A stretch of DNA of 64,000 nt from Bacteroidota bacterium (lineage in GTDB: Bacteria; Bacteroidota; Bacteroidia; Sphingobacteriales; Sphingobacteriaceae), in NCBI GenBank assembly GCA_023450085.1, contig JAEXHI010000027.1, forward strand, positions 13,726 to 77,725, in the 5' to 3' direction. Of the stretch, positions 56,534 to 64,000 are shown in pieces. A program made the translations under genes and the position numbers. Below the pieces are notes generated by a model. The model was not told where the DNA came from. It saw only the letters and a program-made list of their open reading frames with translations, and searched no databases. The stretch's first letter is position 1; each line of letters opens with the position of its first letter.

Positions 56534-57337
56534 ATGCAACACATCCTCTTAACTAGGTTTAATCTCAAAATAAATCCTGATGCAAATAGTGAGCAAAACC
56601 AAGGACTTACCCACGAATGGCTAGAGCACAGATTTAAAATTTTTCAGGAACTGTGCCTTCCTTCTGTACTCAATCAGTCTAAAAAGGATTTTCTTTGGAT
56701 AATTTTTTTTGATGCCCACACTCCTGACGCATATAAAAAGAGGGCACAATCGTTAAGTCAGCTTTATGAAAAGATACGCATCATATTTATTGACGGTTTT
56801 AAGGAGCTCAACACTTCACTAAAAGATCTAATTAAACCTTTTATTACAGACCCTCATGTAATTACTACTCGTTTAGACAACGACGATATCATACACAAGG
56901 ATTTCCTTGCTACAATAGGCAAGCTAGCTACCCTCAAAAACAACACAGTTATAGATCTAACTGCAGGTCATCAACTCAAGTTATCAGGAGGGAAAGCAAT
57001 TGTTAGATGCTATTCAAACTCTTTCAATCCATTTATAAGCCTAGTTGAAACAAATGGTGAAGTAAAAACCGTACTTTCAAAAATGCATAACGAATGGAAA
57101 AATGCGGAAGAAATCATCAAGTTCAACAAAAAAAAACTTTGGATTGAGTACACACATGGAAAAAATGCTGCCAATTATAGCAAGCAGTTTTTATGGCTTA
57201 GCAACAAACTAACTTTTTCCGATTACGGAATAAAAGAATACCATTTCAACTACAACCAATTATCAATCTACCTTTTAAATTTCCTTGTTAGCCCCTTCCA
57301 TTTCATGTACAAAATTTATCGACTTATAAGGAGCTAA
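56534..57337 (+). CDS. Glycosyltransferase, rhamnosyltransferase-like (PF11316)
   Basis: The protein has 267 residues. LTRFNLK at the start, the FQELCLPSVLNQSKKDFLWIIFFD segment (in parts LCLPSVLNQSKKDFLWIIFFD is one typical block) and the metal motif TTRLDNDD (D115, D117, D118) match the putative rhamnosyl transferase family PF11316, a GT-A fold. It is cytoplasmic with a hydrophobic C-terminus that may touch the membrane. The gene begins 9 nt after the sortase gene and ends overlapping the convergent GT4 gene by 4 nt. Confidence 0.85.
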   Translation: MQHILLTRFNLKINPDANSEQNQGLTHEWLEHRFKIFQELCLPSVLNQSKKDFLWIIFFDAHTPDAYKKRAQSLSQLYEKIRIIFIDGFKELNTSLKDLIKPFITDPHVITTRLDNDDIIHKDFLATIGKLATLKNNTVIDLTAGHQLKLSGGKAIVRCYSNSFNPFISLVETNGEVKTVLSKMHNEWKNAEEIIKFNKKKLWIEYTHGKNAANYSKQFLWLSNKLTFSDYGIKEYHFNYNQLSIYLLNFLVSPFHFMYKIYRLIRS

Positions 57338-58497
57338 TGTATCGCTCTATTATAAAACGCTAAAAACTTCGAACAAACTGCAGAATAGGCAAAATTATCT
57401 TGTGCTATTTTTCTGATAACTTCACCGTGATACTCCTTATGGTTATAAAGCATGTTCAACATTGCCTCCTTTAATTCCTTTTCATTTCGAGCCTCCACAA
57501 GTACACCAACATGATCATTTACAATCTCTGCAATACCTCCTACCGACGAACTAATAATTGGCAAACCGCAACTCATTGCTTCTAAAATTACGCAGGGCTG
57601 ATTCTCGAAATGGCTAAACATTACGAAAGCATCTGCTCGTTGATATTCTTGAACCAAATCTTTACCATACTTCTTACCCACAAACGACACAAATTCTCTC
57701 AAACCTATTTCATCAGAATAGCTCTCTAAAATGGGTCTTTCTAAATCATCGTCTCCTACTATAACCAACTTAACCTTTTTAATCTTTTCTATTTCTAAAA
57801 GCAATTTTTGAAATGCCTTTAAAATCCCTGTTACATTTTTCACATGATCATTTAAACCCGAAACATGTAAGAAAATAAAGTCATCTTTTGATTTACGATC
57901 TGGTTTAAACAAATCCGTATCCACAACATTAGATATCACTGGAAAGTTCTGGTGATTTAGGCCAAACGTCAACATCGCATTCTTTAAATCTTCGGTAACC
58001 ACTGATATACCTAAACTTTTTTTAACCACGAGCCTAGTGGTTATTTTTCTCAGCACCCCATTATAAGTGTTTCTTTCAGGCAAATACCTGCTCCAATGCT
58101 CGGTAATCACAAATGGAGTTCTATAAAGAAATTTTGCCAAAAGCGCAATTACCCCCATCCTTGTTAACACATGTACATGATTTAAATCAGATTTAAAACG
58201 GCTTTTAACTTTATAATAACCAATTACAGCAGCCATAGTAAAGAGTAAAATACTTAAAGGCTTCAACCACTTCGAAGAAAATTTTCGATAATAGACACGA
58301 TAGGTTAAAATATTTTCCTCTACCACTTCCTCAAAACCATAAAGTTTTCGCAAATAAGGATGTTCACAAACATGAAATACGGCTAATTTTACTCGTTGGT
58401 TAATTGCTTTAGCATGTTCCCTAACAAACACTCCCCCAACCTTATTAAATTGACTGGGATACCATGCAGGTAAAAACAACACCCTTAACTTTTCCAT
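57334..58497 (-). CDS. Glycosyltransferase family 4
   Basis: The protein has 387 residues with a GT-B fold. The N-domain starts RVLFLPAWYPSQFNKVGGVFVREHA (WYPS...GVFVREHA), and the C-domain has FLHVSGLNDHVKNVTGILKAF and the donor-binding block FENQPCVILEAMSCGLPIISS with the two conserved Glu (here E in FENQP and E in LEAMSC). It transfers an activated sugar to a lipid-linked acceptor. The ATG shares one base with the stop of the upstream FemAB-like gene (TAATG), indicating coupling. Confidence 0.94.
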   Translation of the reverse strand: MEKLRVLFLPAWYPSQFNKVGGVFVREHAKAINQRVKLAVFHVCEHPYLRKLYGFEEVVEENILTYRVYYRKFSSKWLKPLSILLFTMAAVIGYYKVKSRFKSDLNHVHVLTRMGVIALLAKFLYRTPFVITEHWSRYLPERNTYNGVLRKITTRLVVKKSLGISVVTEDLKNAMLTFGLNHQNFPVISNVVDTDLFKPDRKSKDDFIFLHVSGLNDHVKNVTGILKAFQKLLLEIEKIKKVKLVIVGDDDLERPILESYSDEIGLREFVSFVGKKYGKDLVQEYQRADAFVMFSHFENQPCVILEAMSCGLPIISSSVGGIAEIVNDHVGVLVEARNEKELKEAMLNMLYNHKEYHGEVIRKIAQDNFAYSAVCSKFLAFYNRAIH

Positions 58498-59435
58498 TAT
58501 CCTACAATACGCTTAATGATTGCCTTAATTTTTGGCTTTGTATTATTGATAAAACTCCTAAATGGCGAATAACTGACCAAATAATAAGGAGATAAATGCG
58601 GATTAAAATAGGATTTGAAATCTGATATACGCTCATCATTGGCTCCGCAGTAATCAATAAACTGATAATTATTAACAGCACACCAATCAATGGTCTCTTT
58701 ATATAAATATGATGTGGCGTTTTTATGATTTGTTTTATTGATCAGTAAAGTGTGCAGCTGATGTTTTTCCTCATCCAACAAAACAATATTAGCACAAATC
58801 AATTCCTCTCCCTTATAAACATTAAAGGATCTTAGACAACCCATAAAAGCAAGCCGTTCAAATAACTGATAATATTGACCATAAGCCGACCGAGGCAAAC
58901 CATAATGACGAAAGTCATCTAGGTTTTTCTTAATCGCCTCCCGCTCCACAACGGAAACTTTAAAACAAAAATCTTCATTTTTTGCCCGTTCAACATTTCG
59001 CAAAATGCTGTCATGTACATCCTCCCCTATCCGTTTGATGTAAGTATATCTCAAATCTACCTGAAAACCCTCCCAAATAAATGGCCTCAAGTCTTCCATT
59101 TCGGCATTCAACCTGAAAGAAATATTCCTGAAATCCTTTTTGAGCAGACCAATAAATGATTTCAACAAATCCACTCGTCTCCTATCACTTATCGTTTGAT
59201 CAAGATAAATTGACGAATAAGTAAAAGCTAGTGGAACCACTACATCTTTCCCCCGAGAAAAAACAGCTGCTGCAAACAAAGGAACTTGCTTTTGAATGGC
59301 TACATAATAATGTAATTGGTACCCAAAAGTATCTTTTACCGTTGCTAAAAAATCAGGATTAAAAAAAAGCGAGCGAAGCGCTTGCTGATTCGCCAAAATA
59401 GTTAACCATTCTTCTTTACCTACTTGCTTTACCAT
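58497..59435 (-). CDS. FemAB/GNAT-type acyltransferase-like protein, copy 2
   Basis: The protein has 312 residues with the Acetyltransf_6/FemAB-like (PF13480) pattern: FEVDLRYTYIKR-like central strand (FQVDLRYTYIKRIGED), ANIVLLDEEKHQLHTLLI and NNYQFIDYCGANDERISDFKSYFNP, the last typical of the C-terminal half. It is a diverged tandem paralogue of the 321-residue protein encoded just upstream, which it overlaps by 7 nt. Such proteins in glycan loci transfer acyl or aminoacyl groups to sugars or peptides; the exact donor is unknown. Confidence 0.82.
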   Translation of the reverse strand: MVKQVGKEEWLTILANQQALRSLFFNPDFLATVKDTFGYQLHYYVAIQKQVPLFAAAVFSRGKDVVVPLAFTYSSIYLDQTISDRRRVDLLKSFIGLLKKDFRNISFRLNAEMEDLRPFIWEGFQVDLRYTYIKRIGEDVHDSILRNVERAKNEDFCFKVSVVEREAIKKNLDDFRHYGLPRSAYGQYYQLFERLAFMGCLRSFNVYKGEELICANIVLLDEEKHQLHTLLINKTNHKNATSYLYKETIDWCAVNNYQFIDYCGANDERISDFKSYFNPHLSPYYLVSYSPFRSFINNTKPKIKAIIKRIVG

Positions 59436-60394
59436 AACAAACTACGTTTTCTAACTATTCTTTTAACCACTTCCTTCAATTTGCTTTTCATTTCTGAGAA
59501 GCCTTTAAACCTGCTATCATATCTCACCTCAAAAAAGCTTTTCAATTCGGGCTCAAATTTATGTTTAAACCTAGCAATGGTTTTCATATTTGCACCGTAC
59601 AGGTCTACTTCTTCAATGCCTTCCTTTTTCAATTGGGAAAATGTATAATCATATAAATAAGCTGCTGCACCCGATTGGGACTGATCTATTTTACCGATGA
59701 GTGGGAAGTAAGCTTTTTTTTGGGCTTTATCTATCAAAACAATAATAGATGATAACAACCGCCCTTCAGTATATATATTATAGGTAGTAACAAGCTCTTG
59801 CTGTTGTACCTGCTTAAAAAAAGAAACCGTTTTAGAAATAAAAGAAGCTGAAAAGAGAAAACTTTCCAAATCTGCTTGATGCTTTGACCAAACCTCTACA
59901 AAATCCGTTTGGGAAGCAAAAGTATAATCGTGCTTTTTTGCTAAAATTCGCTTTAAATTCTGATGATATGGTCGTTCATCTAGTACTTTAACATAAGTAT
60001 GCTTTAACTGATATTTAAAACCCGCCCATTCAAAAGGACGTATATCATTAACAGCAATCGGCAACCTAAAATGAATTTTGGAATATCTCTTTTTTAATTC
60101 TTCTATTAAAAATTCCCATACCATAATTCTACGCCAAGAAAGCGTATTTTCTTTCTCCCAAACAAATTGGAAGAAATAATGGTTTGGACATATCACTCGA
60201 TTTTTGCTATCAAAAAACGAAATCAATAAATGGATTTTGTCATTCTCATAAATACCTATAAGTTTCTTATTAACGGCATAGGCATTTTCAAAGCTATCTA
60301 AATAGTTTAGGTCGGCAAAAACAGACTGATTAGCAATACCAGTAAGCTCCCTAGTCCATTCTGTTGCGGTTAACCCTTTATATTCAAAACCCAT
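59429..60394 (-). CDS. FemAB/GNAT-type acyltransferase-like protein, copy 1
   Basis: The protein has 321 residues with the same blocks as its neighbour: FHRLP-like FRLPIAVNDIRPFEWAGFKYQLKHTYVK (parts FRLPIAVNDIRPFEWAGF and LKHTYVK), AGAAAYLYDYTFSQLKKEG-type and VDLYGANMKTIARFKHKFEPEL, so the two arose by duplication. It opens the three-gene minus-strand unit with a start 23 nt after the tonB terminator. A possible -7 variant TATTTTTA (60418-60411) lies 16 nt before its ATG within the terminator T-run. Confidence 0.82.
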   Translation of the reverse strand: MGFEYKGLTATEWTRELTGIANQSVFADLNYLDSFENAYAVNKKLIGIYENDKIHLLISFFDSKNRVICPNHYFFQFVWEKENTLSWRRIMVWEFLIEELKKRYSKIHFRLPIAVNDIRPFEWAGFKYQLKHTYVKVLDERPYHQNLKRILAKKHDYTFASQTDFVEVWSKHQADLESFLFSASFISKTVSFFKQVQQQELVTTYNIYTEGRLLSSIIVLIDKAQKKAYFPLIGKIDQSQSGAAAYLYDYTFSQLKKEGIEEVDLYGANMKTIARFKHKFEPELKSFFEVRYDSRFKGFSEMKSKLKEVVKRIVRKRSLLW

Positions 60395-60416
60395 ATTGTG
60401 ATAGCGAAGATAAAAA

Positions 60417-60448
60417 TATAAAAAAAGCGATGGAAATTATTCCATCGC
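60417..60448 (-). terminator. Intrinsic terminator after tonB
   Basis: An 8-bp perfect stem GCGATGGA (60427-60434) / TCCATCGC (60441-60448) is followed on the minus strand by an unbroken run of T residues (60426-60420). It lies 26 nt beyond the tonB stop. Confidence 0.88.
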
Positions 60449-60474
60449 TTCACAAATCAACATTAAACTTAAAA

Positions 60475-61326
60475 CTAATTACTTATTGTATAACTGATGG
60501 GCATATTATATCTAACCCTCACAGGTAAATTATTTTGCATACCAGCTTTCCAACGTGGCGATTTTTTAATCACCCTCATGGCTTCGTCATCACAACCGTA
60601 ACCAATGCCCTTAACTACTTTTACATCAGTAATGGTTCCATCTTTCTCTACCACAAAGCTTAAATACACCTTGCCTTGTACTCCTACATCTTGTGCCATA
60701 CCTGGATATCTCAAATTTCTTTGGATATATTTAGCCCAGCCTTCCATACCTCCAGGAAATTCTGGATAAACATCTACCCCATTAACATCATGAATTTCAG
60801 TTCCACTTCCAGTAGTACCAGTTCCAGAACCTAATCCAGCAGGAGCTGTCGGCACCTCAGCGTTTCCTTTACCAGAAATACCAATTTCAGTAGTGCTTGC
60901 AATCACTGCATCTTTAATTTCGTCAGAAGTTGGCGGTTGTAGTGTAACCAAATCATCTTTCACCACCTTAATATGATCAGTCATTGCTACAGATTTAATT
61001 TTCTGCGCCACTACTTTCGGCGCTTCAACTTCTGCTTGTTTCTCTACTTTCTTTTCTTCCTGCTTCTGTTCAACTTTATGAATAACATTATCCATAGGTA
61101 ATACCTTTACAACTGGATCAACGACCACTTGATCATCCTTAAACGCCGAAGCAATAGACGGACCAACAAATGCGGCCACAAACAAAGGAGCAACAATAAG
61201 AAATGCCTTTAGCAACGTATTAGAAGATTGTCTTCTTAATTCGTAAGCACCATAGTTTTGGTTTCTGTTAGCAAATACAAGAGCGAGCCACTCGCTACCG
61301 TACAAATTTGATGATTTATTAAACAT
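60475..61326 (-). CDS. tonB: TonB energy transducer
   Basis: The protein has 283 residues. The Bacteroidota-type N-terminus reads ANRNQNYGAYELRRQ (about 19-33), then one transmembrane helix (about 39-61), a proline/valine- and lysine/glutamate-rich periplasmic linker (KVEQKQEEKKVEKQAEVEAP), a glycine-rich stretch GLGSGTGTTGSGTE, and a C-terminal TonB domain (about 195-283; YPEFPGGMEGWAKYI, RYPGMAQDVGVQGKVYLSFVV, SPRWKAGMQ). It spans the periplasm and drives SusC-type transporters like those at 6837 and 11731. No exbB/exbD genes are adjacent. Single-gene unit with its own terminator. Confidence 0.94.
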   Translation of the reverse strand: MFNKSSNLYGSEWLALVFANRNQNYGAYELRRQSSNTLLKAFLIVAPLFVAAFVGPSIASAFKDDQVVVDPVVKVLPMDNVIHKVEQKQEEKKVEKQAEVEAPKVVAQKIKSVAMTDHIKVVKDDLVTLQPPTSDEIKDAVIASTTEIGISGKGNAEVPTAPAGLGSGTGTTGSGTEIHDVNGVDVYPEFPGGMEGWAKYIQRNLRYPGMAQDVGVQGKVYLSFVVEKDGTITDVKVVKGIGYGCDDEAMRVIKKSPRWKAGMQNNLPVRVRYNMPISYTISN

Positions 61327-61584
61327 AGCTAATCGGTTTTTTCAACTATGATGTTAGTTACATTCAAATTCCATACAGAGATTAAAAAATATTTTTTGTT
61401 AACAGGGTAAAACTGGCAATTATGATAAAATCGAACAAACACATAAAACGCTCTACATCCCCACACTTAGCCAACAAAACACACAAAAAAGATAAAAAAC
61501 CACACAAAAAATCATTTTTACACATAAAAAAATATTTTTTTTAAGTTTTTTAACAAAAATTTAATCAAAAACCACAAAATATTT

Positions 61585-61592
61585 TATTTTTG
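61585..61592 (+). promoter_or_regulatory. -7 box of glnN
   Basis: TATTTTTG matches TAnnTTTG and ends 21 nt before the ATG. The whole gap 61327-61613 is strongly AT-rich with A and T runs (for example around 61530-61560), and no other gene or clear operator is seen. Confidence 0.55.
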
Positions 61593-61613
61593 AATAAAAA
61601 TTCAAATAAATAA

Positions 61614-63797
61614 ATGAAAAGCTTAAGAACCATAGCACTAAAAGAAGCACAAACCAGAGAAATACCTGAAATAAAGGCACCATCAACCAAAATCTCAGAA
61701 TTCTACGGCTCGAATGTTTTCGACAAAAAGAAAATGAAAGAATATCTTTCTAAAGATGTTTTTGAAAAACTAATTTCTTCGATTAACCAAGGTGAATTAA
61801 TTAATCATGACGATGCAAATCAAATTGCAACAGCCATGAAAGCTTGGGCAATGAGCAAAGGTGCAACTCACTATACGCATTGGTTCCAACCATTAACTGG
61901 TACAACAGCTGAAAAACACGATTCATTTTTTGAGCCAAGCGGCGATGGTGCTATCGAAAAATTTGCAGGCAGTGCTTTAGTTCAACAAGAGCCTGACGCT
62001 TCAAGTTTCCCTAACGGCGGTATCCGTAACACTTTCGAAGCTCGTGGTTACACTGCCTGGGATCCTTCTTCTCCAGCTTTCATTATGGAAAACCCAGCTG
62101 GTAAAACACTTTGTATTCCAACAGTATTTGTTGCCTATACAGGTGAAGCACTAGACTACAAAGCTCCTTTATTAAAAGCCCTATCAGCTATTGATAAAGC
62201 TGCTGTTGAGGTTTGCCAATATTTCGACAAAGGCGTATCTAAAGTAAATGCTTCTTTAGGTATCGAACAAGAATATTTCCTAGTAGACTTAGCGTTGTTT
62301 AACGCTCGTCCAGATTTAGTATTAACTGGCCGTGCATTATTTGGACACATGTCTGCTAAAGGACAACAATTAGAAGACCACTACTTTGGTTCTATTCCAG
62401 AACGTGTGTTTGCTTATATGGTTGATTTCGAGAACGAAGCAATCAAATTAGGCATTCCTTTGAAAACTCGTCACAACGAGGTAGCGCCTTCTCAATTTGA
62501 GTGTGCTCCTATTTACGAAGAAATCAACTTAGCCATTGACCACAACCAATTGTTAATGGACGTAATGGAAAAAGTTGCTCGTCGCCATAACTTCAAAGTG
62601 TTGTTGCACGAAAAACCATATGCTGGCATCAACGGCTCTGGCAAACACAACAACTGGTCATTAATTACCGATACTGGTAAAAACTTGTTGGCACCAGGTA
62701 AAACGCCTAAAAACAATTTAATGTTCTTAACCTTCTTTGTAAACACCATCAAAGCGGTTCACGAGCATGCTGATTTATTGAGAGCAAGTATTGCCTCGGT
62801 AAGCAACGACCACCGTTTAGGTGCTAACGAAGCTCCTCCAGCAATCATTTCTATCTTCTTAGGTCAACAATTAGACGAGATTTTAGAAGAAATTGAGCAC
62901 TCTCGCTTAAGCAAAAAATTAAAAGAAGACAACTCATTATGGTTAGGCATCCCTAAAATTCCTCAAATTTTATTGGACAACACCGACCGTAACCGTACTT
63001 CTCCTTTCGCCTTCACTGGTAATAAATTCGAATTAAGAGCTGTAGGTTCTACTGCTAACTCTTCTGCTCCAATGACTGTATTAAATGCGATCGTTGCAGA
63101 TCAGTTAACTAAATTCAAGGTAGACGTTGATAAGTTGATCAAAAAAGGCGACAAAAAAGACGTTGCTTTAATGACAGTAATCAAACGTTACATCAAAGAA
63201 TCTAAAGCCATCCGTTTTGAAGGTAATGGATATAGCGATGAATGGGCTCAAGAAGCAGAAAAACGTGGTTTATCAAACATTAAAACTACGCCAAAGGCAC
63301 TTGACGCTTACGTTAGCGAAAAAACTACTGAGCTTTTCACTAAAACCAATGTTTTCAGCGAACGCGAATTGCACGCTCGTCACGAAATTTTGTTAGAGAA
63401 CTTCTACAAAAAACTACAAATTGAGGCACGTGTATTTGGCGATGTAACCAATAGCCAAATCATTCCAGCGGTAATTGCTTACCAAAACACTTTAATCGAG
63501 AATGCTAAAGGCCTAAAAGAGCTTGGCTTAAGCAAAGAATCAATGGCTACACCATTAGCAATTATCGATAAAATCTCTAGCCACTTATCTATCGTTAAAA
63601 ATAGCGTAGATACCATGCTAGAAGACCGTAAGCAAGTAAACAAAATCGAGGATACTCGTGAAAAAGCAATCGGCTACGATGAGAAGGTAAAATCTCACTT
63701 CGACACTATCCGTTACCATGTTGACAAACTTGAACAAATTGTTGACGATAGCGTTTGGCCATTGCCTAAATTCAGAGAATTGTTATTCTTAAAATAA
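61614..63797 (+). CDS. glnN: Glutamine synthetase type III
   Basis: The protein has 727 residues, matching GSIII rather than the 450-residue GSI form. Conserved parts are FEPSGDGAIEKFAGSALVQQEPDASSFPNGG (given in pieces: FEPSGDGAIEKFAG and DASSFPNGG), LGIEQEYFLVD, RHNEVAPSQFECAP and NGSGKHNNWS (N340 to S349), which belongs to the ATP/glutamate site. It makes glutamine from glutamate and ammonia in the cytoplasm. It has its own promoter and terminator and is divergent from tonB. No P-II or amt gene is adjacent. Confidence 0.97.
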   Translation: MKSLRTIALKEAQTREIPEIKAPSTKISEFYGSNVFDKKKMKEYLSKDVFEKLISSINQGELINHDDANQIATAMKAWAMSKGATHYTHWFQPLTGTTAEKHDSFFEPSGDGAIEKFAGSALVQQEPDASSFPNGGIRNTFEARGYTAWDPSSPAFIMENPAGKTLCIPTVFVAYTGEALDYKAPLLKALSAIDKAAVEVCQYFDKGVSKVNASLGIEQEYFLVDLALFNARPDLVLTGRALFGHMSAKGQQLEDHYFGSIPERVFAYMVDFENEAIKLGIPLKTRHNEVAPSQFECAPIYEEINLAIDHNQLLMDVMEKVARRHNFKVLLHEKPYAGINGSGKHNNWSLITDTGKNLLAPGKTPKNNLMFLTFFVNTIKAVHEHADLLRASIASVSNDHRLGANEAPPAIISIFLGQQLDEILEEIEHSRLSKKLKEDNSLWLGIPKIPQILLDNTDRNRTSPFAFTGNKFELRAVGSTANSSAPMTVLNAIVADQLTKFKVDVDKLIKKGDKKDVALMTVIKRYIKESKAIRFEGNGYSDEWAQEAEKRGLSNIKTTPKALDAYVSEKTTELFTKTNVFSERELHARHEILLENFYKKLQIEARVFGDVTNSQIIPAVIAYQNTLIENAKGLKELGLSKESMATPLAIIDKISSHLSIVKNSVDTMLEDRKQVNKIEDTREKAIGYDEKVKSHFDTIRYHVDKLEQIVDDSVWPLPKFRELLFLK

Positions 63798-63822
63798 GCA
63801 GCAAATTTTCTTTTTATAATAC

Positions 63823-63853
63823 AGGTGCAGAGTCCAACTTTGCACCTTTTTTG
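63823..63853 (+). terminator. Intrinsic terminator after glnN
   Basis: The stem AGGTGCAGAGT / ACTTTGCACCT (63823-63833 with 63837-63847) with one wobble pair and a 3-nt loop is followed by a T-run. It lies 25 nt after the stop codon. Confidence 0.9.
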
Positions 63854-63929
63854 TTTTACACGACTTTGTCATACTTGTAAAGGTTTAGTAATTCGGTAAC
63901 AGATTTGATTTTAGCTGGGCATTAATTTA

Positions 63930-64000
63930 TTATTCTTTTTGATTTTCATTTTTAGCCATTTCAATCGGCGTTATCCCTCCTATTCCTTGGTGGGGCCTTT
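63930..64000 (-). mobile_element. C-terminus of an IS3-type transposase, cut by the right window edge
   Basis: The minus strand, read from the window edge, encodes RPHQGIGGITPIEMAKNENQKE and a stop at 63930-63932 (shown here in part: RPHQGIGGITPIEM). This is the end of the rve/DDE integrase domain of IS3-family transposases, where the usual form is NNxRPHQ...TPxE. The terminal inverted repeat is likely between about 63867 and 63929 but could not be identified with certainty, because the other end of the element is outside the window. A candidate end begins TGTAAAGGTTTAG at about 63876. Confidence 0.75.

Overview
The window looks like chromosomal DNA from a Bacteroidota bacterium of the Sphingobacteriaceae, most likely Pedobacter or a close relative. 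The grounds are tandem SusC/SusD pairs, a type IX secretion sortase of the PorU class, a type III glutamine synthetase, a TonB with the NYGAYELR N-terminus, GC-poor DNA, and -7 promoter boxes of the Bacteroidota form TAnnTTTG a short distance before many start codons. No rRNA, tRNA or CRISPR array was seen. A genus assignment would need a database search.

Layout. (1) 1-14819, minus strand: a nutrient-uptake locus with two SusC/SusD pairs, a LacI regulator, an FAD-dependent oxidoreductase and a sodium:solute symporter cut by the left edge. Paired palindromic operators with identical 19-bp spacing lie before the oxidoreductase and before the first susC, which ties the locus into one regulon. 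No glycoside hydrolase is present in the window. (2) 14977-20534: a large GT117/DUF2723 membrane protein, a serine hydrolase and a secreted protein of unknown function. (3) 20561-30701, minus strand: a very tight five-gene operon encoding an HD-domain/Pycsar-type membrane protein, polyphosphate kinase, a phytase-like propeller lipoprotein, a phosphatase with a kinase-like middle and an outer-membrane barrel, and a GAF-domain protein. This is the best candidate for an undescribed system. (4) 30875-43868: SDR oxidoreductase with AraC regulator, a tricorn-like protease, RNase HI, a TPR membrane protein, DUF2911 protein, fructose-1,6-bisphosphatase, a small phosphoesterase, a second serine hydrolase, TrmN6, a small outer-membrane protein and a VOC protein.

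(5) 44006-47730: purL with its own promoter and terminator. (6) 47951-60394: a surface-glycan locus. The plus-strand run is a UDP-galactopyranose-mutase-like flavoprotein, a flippase, an unknown protein, a PorU2-like sortase and a rhamnosyltransferase-like protein. The convergent minus-strand run is two FemAB/GNAT-type proteins and a GT4 glycosyltransferase. (7) 60417-63853: tonB and the divergent glnN. (8) 63930-64000: the C-terminus of an IS3-type transposase running off the right edge.

How the parts fit. TonB energises SusC-type importers such as those of region 1, which would bring an oligomer or glycoside into the periplasm for the symporter and oxidoreductase. Region 6 probably builds the surface glycan to which type IX secretion cargo is attached by a sortase. 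Region 3 places polyphosphate synthesis next to membrane and envelope proteins that carry phosphohydrolase, phosphatase and possibly kinase folds. Intergenic gaps hold families of palindromic repeats typical of this bacterial group.
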